Shown: positions 17,747 through 25,900 of the stretch, piece after piece
Position numbering within the stretch: the first letter of the stretch is position 1
Layout of the letters: every line of letters starts with the position of its first letter
Notes under the pieces: model-generated
Databases searched by the model: none
What the model was told of the DNA's origin: nothing
The model's input: only the letters and a program-made list of their open reading frames with translations
NCBI GenBank assembly: GCA_035939775.1
Contig: DASZFO010000096.1
Span: 1-40,285, forward strand
Origin: Pirellulales bacterium
GTDB taxonomy: Bacteria > Planctomycetota > Planctomycetia > Pirellulales > DATAWG01
Direction: 5' to 3'
Length of the DNA: 40,285 nt
Position numbers and translations under genes: made by a program

Positions 17747-17763
17747 GGCATGCTGTGCATGCC
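17743..17763. repeat. GTAGGGCA...GTGC repeat, diverged copy over the larA stop
   Basis: This 21-base sequence differs at two positions from the copies at 24199-24219 and 25060-25080 inside uvrA. The TAG at 17744-17746 that ends the LarA-family gene is part of the repeat. Confidence 0.75.
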
Positions 17764-17871
17764 GTTGGTGCAAGTCGCTATGGACGAGTCCAGTTGGAAA
17801 TCAGCCTACCATCCGCCTCAAGGTTCCCGCGCCGCGCTTCGTTACCTCCTATCCATTGCGGAGAAAAAGGG

Positions 17872-18105
17872 ATGATTAGAGAACTCGACACGGTTGCATT
17901 GACCGATGACATCCCGGAGCATGGACTAATGCGGGGCGACATCGGAACCGTGGTGTTGCTCCACAGCGAACGCGGATACGAGGTGGAATTCGTAAGTCTT
18001 GCTGGCGAGACATTGGCGGTCGTGTCGTTGCGGCCCGAGCAGATTCGATCGGTTGGCCCGCGCGAGATTGCTCAGGCGCGTCCCGTCGAGGCGACACCGA
18101 CTTAG
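17872..18105 (+). CDS. DUF4926 domain protein
   Basis: The 77-residue protein starts at ATG 17872, closely preceded by GGAGAAAAAGGG, a strong ribosome-binding site. An upstream in-frame start at 17755 is less likely. The core MIRELDTVALTDDIPEHGLM, RGDIGTVVLLHSERGYEVEF and SLRPEQIRSV is typical of DUF4926, a small beta-rich SH3-like domain often coded next to other small genes of unknown role. No partner gene is obvious here. Function unknown. Confidence 0.82.
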   Translation: MIRELDTVALTDDIPEHGLMRGDIGTVVLLHSERGYEVEFVSLAGETLAVVSLRPEQIRSVGPREIAQARPVEATPT

Positions 18106-18170
18106 CATAGTTGCTCAATGGTCCATCGGGAGAGCGGGGCCGGTGTGTCTGCGTGGACTGGACGCACCCA

Positions 18171-19718
18171 TTACGCGTGCCCCAGGGTTCGTTCCGCCGC
18201 TTCTTCGCCGCTTCGGATCGCATGCGGGATGCCGACGCCGCGGTAGGCGTTGCCGGCTAGCGCGAGGCCTGGGAGCGCGCTGGCTTGGGCTTCGATGCGG
18301 GCCACGCGGTCGAGATGGCCGAGGTGGTATTGGGGCATCGATTGCGACCAGCGGGCGATCATGGCCCAGAGCGGCTGGCCGGTGATGCCGAGCAAGTCGC
18401 GAAGCTCTTCGGTGACGATGCGCTCGAGAACGGCGTCTGAGAGATCGACCAATTCACGCTGGCATGCTCCGCCGACGAAGGTGCGGATCAGCGCTTTGCC
18501 GACCGGGGCGCGGCCGGGGAATTTCACGCTCGGAAAGCTGGCCGAGAGAATCCGTCGCCGCTCGATCGCCGGGACGACGAAGCCGAAGCCATCGAGCGGT
18601 TGCCGAATCTGCCGGCGGTCGAAGGCCATCGAGACCACGACCGCCCCGGCGTATTCGATGGCCGAGAGTTCGGTGGCGAGTTCGCCATCGACGTCGGCGA
18701 GCAGGCGGCTAGCGATCGGGGCTGGCGCGGCTACGATAAGGCCGTCGAATTCCAGCTCGGTCGCGCGCTGCGAGTTCGCCGTTCCCTCTCCCTCTGGGAG
18801 AGGGTTAGGGTGAGGGGCGGCTGGCAACGGTCTTTCGCACTGCCCCTCACCCCGGCCCTCTCCCAGAGGGAGAGGGAGACTTGCGGTCACGCGCCAGCGG
18901 TTTGTCTCGCGCGTGATGCGCTCGATGGACGTGTTCAACCGCACGGTCCCGGCAGGCAAGCTGGAAGTGATGGCCACTACGATGCTGGAAAGCCCGCCGC
19001 GCGGCGTGACGAACAAGGCGTATCACGCACCGCTGGCCGGTTCTTGATCGACGGCATGATTGATCGGGCCGTCGGACTGCGCCGATTTCCCGCGCATGGC
19101 CGCGCGGATTAGCCCGCCGTGCTGTCGCTCCATCTCCTGGAATCGCGGCACCGTTCCCGCGAGGCTGAGTTTTTCCGGATCGGCCGTGTAGATGCCGGCC
19201 ACGAGCGGTTGCACAAGCCGCTCGAAGGCTTCGCGCCCCAATCGCCGCCGGACGAAGCTCGCCAAACTTTCGTCGCCATCGCCGGAGCGCCGCGGGATGA
19301 AAAACTCCCATGCCAGCCGCAGCTTGCCGAGCGGGCTCAAGATGGGCGTCGTCAGCACCGGCCAAATCCGGCTCGGCGCCATCAACATGAATCCATCCGG
19401 CACAGGGCGGAGCCGGCCACGCCGGACAACGAACGCCCGCCGTCCCTCTGGATTCGTGCCGATCAGCTCGTCAGCGAGCCCGATCCGTCGGCAGAGATCG
19501 ACGCCCCAGGGCACATTGGTGATGAAACTGTCGGCCCCTTGCTCGATGAGAAAACCGTCGCGGCTCACAGTGTGCAGCGATCCACCCAACCGGCCGCTGG
19601 CTTCGAACAGCGTGACGCGAACCGACGGATCGAGTTCGAGAAGCCGATGCGCCGCCGCCAGCCCGGCGATGCCGCCGCCGATCACGGCGATTCGTCGAGG
19701 GGGGGCGATTGAAGACAT
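18171..19718 (-). pseudogene. hemY: Protoporphyrinogen oxidase (HemY/HemG type) interrupted by an in-frame TGA
   Basis: The product would be an FAD-dependent oxidase of protoporphyrinogen IX, a late haem step. The N-terminal part (19718 to 19026) has the dinucleotide-binding motif IAVIGGGIAGLAAAHRL, then GRLGGSLHTVSRDGFLIEQG, GADSFITNVPW and LVQPLVAGIYTADPEKLSL. A TGA at 19023-19025 follows ASGA. The same frame resumes at once with YALFVTPRGGLSSIVVAI, a conserved HemY region, and ends with the FAD-contact motif LALAGNAYRGVGIPHAIRSGEEAA. A CGA-to-TGA change would explain it (family proteins often have GARY here). The second half also carries an in-frame palindromic insert (18784-18876). The total is about 515 codons against roughly 470 in the family. 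It could be a recent pseudogene, a sequencing error, or read-through. Confidence 0.88.
18784..18876. repeat. In-frame palindromic coding repeat (PLPLGEGRGEG family), copy in hemY
   Basis: The arms 18784-18818 and 18842-18876 are inverted copies, about 35 bases each with few mismatches, around a 23-base loop. On the hemY strand it codes for PLPLGEGRGEG, a spacer, then PHPNPLPEGEG. Homologous elements lie in uvrA at 20709-20793 and 24225-24319. Confidence 0.93.
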
Positions 19719-19929
19719 GCGGTCGCGAAATGTTCAGCAGGCGGGATTCTGTTGTTATTCTAATCGCAAACGTTTAGCGGCCTTCGGAATTCCGGCGAAT
19801 TCCGCTACCGGCAGGTTATTCGACGCATCAGTGGCCGCGTTCCGGCCTCTGGCCGCCGGCCCTTAATCTTCTACAATACTAAGCTGTTCACGGACGTACA
19901 CCATCGCTCCTCGATTCCCCCGCCTCCGC
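19719..19929. promoter_or_regulatory. Divergent intergenic region between hemY and uvrA
   Basis: The region holds a half copy of the GAATTC repeat at 19785-19808 and TACAAT at 19872-19877, a possible -10 for uvrA about 53 bases before its ATG. No clear -35 or SOS (LexA) box is seen. Confidence 0.35.
19785..19808. repeat. GAATTC family repeat, single half (copy 3)
   Basis: CGGAATTCCGGCGAATTCCG followed by CTAC matches the right arm of the copy at 7481-7506 with few changes. No partner arm is present nearby. Confidence 0.75.
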
Positions 19930-22900
19930 ATGCCTGCCTCGGACATCGTCATCAAAGGCGCCCGCGAGCATAATCTGCGGGATATTCAGCTTGCACTGCC
20001 GCGGAACAAGCTGATTTGCTTGACCGGGGTGAGCGGGTCGGGGAAGAGTTCTCTAGCATTTGACACGCTGTACGCCGAAGGGCAGCGGCGCTACGTCGAG
20101 AGCCTCTCCAGCTTCGCCCGGCAATTCTTGGGGCAGATGCCGAAGCCGGACGTCGATTTCATCTCCGGGCTCAGCCCGTCGATTTCGATCTCGCAGAAGA
20201 CATCCGGCCAAAACCCGCGATCAACGGTCGGGACAATCACCGAGATTTACGATTATCTCCGCGTGCTCTACGCCCGCACCGGCCAAGGGCATTGCCCGAA
20301 TTGTTCGCGGCCGATCACCGCCCAGAGCCGCGAGCAGATCATCGAGCGGATCATGTCGCTTCCGGCGGAGACGCAGTTCCTCGTGCTCGCGCCGCTGATT
20401 CGAGCGCAGAAGGGGGAATATCGCGACCTGTTCGAAGACTTGATCAAGCAGGGTTTCGCGCGGGCGCGAGTCGATGGCCGGGTAGTGCAGCTCAGCGATG
20501 ATCTACGGCTCGACCGGCAGATGCGGCACAATATCGAGGTGGTCGTCGATCGGCTCACTGCCGGCGACTCAATCCGACCCCGATTGGCGGAGGCGGTCGA
20601 GTTGGCGCTGCGATTGGGGGAAGGGAATCTGATCGTCGCCGTGAATTCTGGCAGGGGCGCGGACGGAACGTCGGCTTCGGACGAAAAGCAGCCGAAGGCC
20701 GAGTTTCTCCCTCTCCCTTTTGGAGAGGACCAGGGTGAGGGTGAATCGTCTCTGGCTTCCCCTCGCCCTAACCCTCTCCCAGAGGGAGAGGGGACCGACT
20801 CTCGCCGACGCGGGCCGAGAAGCAAGGCAGCGAACCCAGGCGACATTGTCCTCTCGGCCCATTACGCCTGCACGCATTGCGGTCTGAGCTTTGAAAGCCC
20901 CAGCCCGCAGTTGTTCAGCTTTAACAGCCCGCAGGGAATGTGTCGCGAGTGCGACGGGTTGGGGGAAATCTACGGCTTCGATGTCGCGCAGCTCATTCCG
21001 AACACGGCGCGATCGTTCAAGGACGGCTGCATCGAGTTGGTCGGCCCATGGCGCGACATGGGGCGCTGGCGGCGGCACATTTATCAAGGCGTGGCCGACA
21101 CAGTCGAGCGAGTCCACGCCGTCGAATCCGGCACGATGCTCGAAACGCCTTGGGAGACGCTGCCGGCGGATCTGCAAAAACTCTGGCTCTGGGGCACCGG
21201 CAACGAGCACATCACGTTCACTTGGCGCAGCGGCGCGCATGGCCACAAATACGGCGGCCGATTCGAGGGGATCATCCCGCACCTGCTCTCGCGCTACCGC
21301 ACCACGAACAGCCGCATCCAACGCCGGCAGTTGGAAAAATACATGAGCGTCGTCCGCTGTGGGGCGTGCGGCGGGGCCCGGTTGGGGCCGCAAGGCCGCT
21401 CCGTCACACTCGCGACAGGGCATTCAAGATTCGCCGATCGACCCAAGCGATCCTTGCCTGACGTTTGTGCCTTGTCGGTTGCTGACGCGGGTGAGTTTTT
21501 CAGCGCCCTGCAACTCGATGCGACCGGCCAGAAGATCGCCGCCGAATTACTCAAGGAAATCCGCGGACGGCTCGGCTTTCTTGTCAACGTGGGTCTCGAA
21601 TACCTGACGCTCGATCGCACCGCTCCGACGCTTTCCGGCGGCGAATCGCAGCGGATTCGGTTGGCGGGGCAGATCGGTTGCGGGCTGGTCGGAGTGCTTT
21701 ACATCCTCGACGAGCCGTCAATCGGGCTGCACCCGCGCGACAATCAAAAGCTACTCGACACGCTTACGCAACTCCGCGACAAGGGGAACACGGTCATCGT
21801 GGTCGAGCACGACGAAGACACGATGCGGGCGGCCGACACGATCGTCGATTTCGGCCCCGGCCCCGGCGTCCGCGGCGGAGAACTCGTGGCCCAAGGCCCC
21901 GCCGCGACGATCGCCAAGACAACGAGGAGCATCACGGGCAAGTATCTTTCCGGGAAGCTCAGGATTGAAGTGCCGGGCAAGCGGCGATTGGGGCCTCATT
22001 CCTCACCTCTCACCCCTCGCCCTTCGTCCCTCTTGAGAATCATCGGCGCGCGGCACAACAATCTCCAAGGGATCGACGTCGAGATCCCACTCGGCGCCGT
22101 CGTCTGCGTCACCGGCGTTTCCGGCTCGGGCAAAAGTTCGCTGGTGAACGATATCCTCGTCGAAGCGCTCCGCCGCGATTTGAATGGCGGCGTCGGCGCC
22201 CCCGGCCACCACGAGCGGATCGAAGGGATCAATCATCTCGACAAGCTGATCGCCATCGATCAATCGCCGATCGGCCGCACGCCGCGATCCAATCCGGCGA
22301 CTTACATCAAGGTGTTCGACGACATCCGCAATCTATACGCGAAGCTATCCGAATCGAAGACTCGCGGCTACAAGCCGGGGCGGTTTAGCTTCAACGTGAG
22401 CGGCGGGCGATGCGAGGCCTGCGAGGGAAACGGTTCGAATCGGCTTGAAATGGACTTCCTGGCCGATGTGTGGGTCACCTGCCCGGTCTGCGAAGGGCAC
22501 CGTTTCAATCGCGAAACGCTCCAGGTGCGGTTCAAGGGGCAGAACATCGCCGACGTGCTGGAGATGGACATCCAGCAAGCTCTGGCACATTTCGAGAATG
22601 TCCCCGACGTGCGGCACAAGTTGCAAACGCTGCACGACGTGGGGTTGGATTATCTCAAACTTGGCCAGCCCTCGCCGACGCTCTCCGGCGGCGAGGCGCA
22701 GCGGATCAAGCTGGCCCGCGAGCTGGTCAAGAAGAGCACCGGCCGCACGCTCTACCTGCTCGACGAGCCGACGACGGGACTGCACTTCGCCGACATCCAA
22801 ATGCTGCTCAAAGTGCTGCACGATTTCGTCGACGCGGGGAACACGGTGCTCGTGGTCGAGCACAATCTGGATGTGATCAAGACGGCCGATTGGATCATCG

Positions 22901-25900
22901 ACCTCGGCCCCGAGGGAGGCAGCGGCGGCGGGCGCATCGTCGCCGTCGGCACGCCCGAGGAACTGGCCGCCAATCCCGATTCGTACACCGGACGGGCACT
23001 CGCGCCGCATCTCGATCCCTCAGCGCGAATACTGGCCGTGACCGCGGCGGCTAAGGCGGCGCGGCGCGGCAAAGCGCTCGGCGGCAAGTCCAAGGGCAAC
23101 GGCCAAGCCCGCGCGATCGTCGTTCGCGGCGCGCGGCAGCACAATCTCAAGGGAATCGACGTCGAAATCCCGCGCGATCAGATGACCGTCTGCTGCGGGT
23201 TGAGCGGTTCGGGCAAGAGTTCGCTGGCGATGGACACAATCTATGCCGAGGGGCAGCGGCGGTACGTCGAGAGCTTGAGTTCGTACGCTCGGCAGTTCGT
23301 CGGTCAGATGCAGAAGCCGAAGCTCGATCATATCGAAGGATTATCGCCCGCAATCGCCATCGAGCAGAAACACATGGGGCACACGCCGCGCTCGACCGTC
23401 GGCACGGTCACAGAGATTTACGATTATCTGCGGGTGCTGATGGCTCGGCTCGGCGAGCCGTATTGCCCCGCCTGCGACATCCCGATCGGCACGCAATCGG
23501 CCGACGAGATCATCGCGAAGATCATGGCCGAGCCGCCGGGGACAAAGCTCTATCTGATGGCTCCGCTTGAAATTCACGTCGGCGAGAATTACGAATCGCT
23601 GTGGGACGAGATTCGCGCCGGCGGTTATCCGAGGATACGGATCGATCGCCAGACCTATTCGGTCGATGAGCCGCCGACCATCGATCGCCGGCGCAGACAC
23701 TTGATTGAAGTGGTGATTGACCGCGTGGCTGTTCGACCAGACATCCGCTCGCGGATCGCCGGGAGCATCGAAACCGCGCTCGCGCTCGGCAAAGGGATGC
23801 TGCACGCTGCCTATCCGTCGGACGACATGCCGGAAGCGAAATGGCGGACCGAGATTCACAGCCAGCATTTCGCGTGCGACCGGTGCGGGCGGAGCTTCGA
23901 GCCGCTCACACCGCATAGTTTCTCATTCAACAGTCCGCTGGGCTGGTGCCCGACGTGCGAAGGGCTTGGCGTGCAATCCGGGGCGAATCCTGCCGCCCTG
24001 ATCCATGATCCCAAGCTGACGCTCGCCGAGGGGGCCGTCGGGATTTGGCCGGCCGTGGATCAGCCAATGTTTGCGGCGATGTTGGCGGCCTTATCGTCCA
24101 AGCTCGGCATCCCGACCGACGTGCCGTTCGAGCAACTCTCGGCCCGGCAGCGGCGCACGATCCTGCACGGCAGCGGCGAGGAATGGATCGATGTTTCAGT
24201 AGGGCACGCTGTGCGTGCCGAGCTCCCTCTCCATCTGGGAGAGGGCCGGGGTGAGGGGCGTCGGCAAAACGCTCTGGCCGCTTCCCCTCACCCTAACCCT
24301 CTCCCAAAGGGAGAGGGGACGATCACGAGGCAGCCATTGCCGCTGTGTTTTCGCTTCCAATACAAAGGCCTGTATCCTGCGCTCGAGGAGGCGGCGCGGC
24401 TCTCTCCCGCCATGCGCGGAAAGCTGGATCACCTGATCGATCAAGTGGAATGCTCGACCTGCGACGGCAGCCGGCTGCGCGACGACGCGGCGGCGGTTCG
24501 GCTGCGCGGGCGAACGAGCGACGAGATTTGCCGCCTGCCGCTCGGGCAGTTATCGGCCGAACTCGATCGCTGGGAACTTACCGATCGCGAGAAGAAGATT
24601 GCCGGCGATTTGATTCGCGAGATTCGCACGCGGGTGCAATTCCTGGTCGATGTCGGCCTTGAATACTTATCACTCGCCCGGCCTGCCCCGACATTGTCCG
24701 GCGGCGAATCGCAGCGGATTCGGCTGGCGAGCCAAGTGGGCAGCGGGCTGTGCGGCGTGCTGTACGTGCTCGATGAGCCGACGATTGGCCTGCATCCGCG
24801 CGACAATCGCCGCTTGCTCGGCGCTCTCGAAAAGCTCCGCGACCTGGGGAACACGCTGCTCGTGGTCGAGCACGATCGAGAAGTAGTCAAGAGCGCCGAT
24901 CAGTTGCTCGACTTTGGCCCCGGTGCCGGAGAATTCGGCGGCCAAATCGTCGCCCGGGGCACACCAGCGCAAGTCGCCAAATCAAGGACATCCGTCACCG
25001 GGTCGTATCTTTCGGGAAAGAAAGCAATTCCGATCCCGACGAATCGGCGCATGGGTTCCGTAGGGCACGCTGTGCGTGCCAAGCCGTCGCGTGCCAAGGC
25101 CGTCACGCACAGCGTGCCCTACGACTCGCCGCCGGATCCTCCCGGCGGCGGCTGGCTCGAAATTATCGGCGCTCGGCACAACAACCTCCGCAACATCGAC
25201 GTGCGCATTCCCCTCGGCACTCTAACGGCCGTCACCGGCGTGAGCGGCAGCGGAAAAAGCTCGCTGATCGAAGACGTGCTCTATAACTCGCTCGCCCGCA
25301 CTCTGCATCGCGCCCGCCTCATGCCCGCCCCGCACGACACGATCCGCGGCATCGAGCACGTGAACAAAGTGATCCGAGTGGATCAACAGCCGCTCGGGAA
25401 TACTCCGACCTCGAACCCAGCAACGTACACCGGCGTGTTCGATTTAATCCGCGAGCTGTACGCTCAGCTTCCCGAGGCGAAGATTCGCGGCTACATGCCG
25501 CGGCGGTTCAGCTTCAACGCCCCCGGCGGCCGCTGCGAGGCCTGCGAGGGAAACGGCCAAAAGCGGATCGAGATGCACTTTCTGCCCGACGTGTGGGTCG
25601 AGTGCGATGTCTGCCGCGGCCAGCGATACAACCCCGAGACGCTCGCCGTGCGCTACCACGGCCAATCGATCGCCGAGGTGCTCGATATGTCGTGCGGCCG
25701 GGCGGTCAAGCTATTCGAAAATATCCCCAGGATTCGCAAGATTCTGCAAACGCTCTGCGACGTTGGGCTGGATTATCTCACGCTCGGCCAGCCGGCGCCG
25801 ACGTTGAGCGGCGGCGAAGCGCAGCGCGTCAAGCTGGCGGCGGAACTGTCGCGCCCCGACACCGGGCGAACGCTCTTCCTGCTCGACGAGCCGACCACCG

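Noticed and set aside
18171-19016. Separate gene for the C-terminal half of the protoporphyrinogen oxidase
   Set aside because: It is in the same frame as the N-terminal half, separated only by one TGA, and its first conserved residues lie before the proposed ATG.
18784-24319. CRISPR array from the repeated PLPLGEG palindromes
   Set aside because: The copies are kilobases apart, inside genes and without regular spacers.
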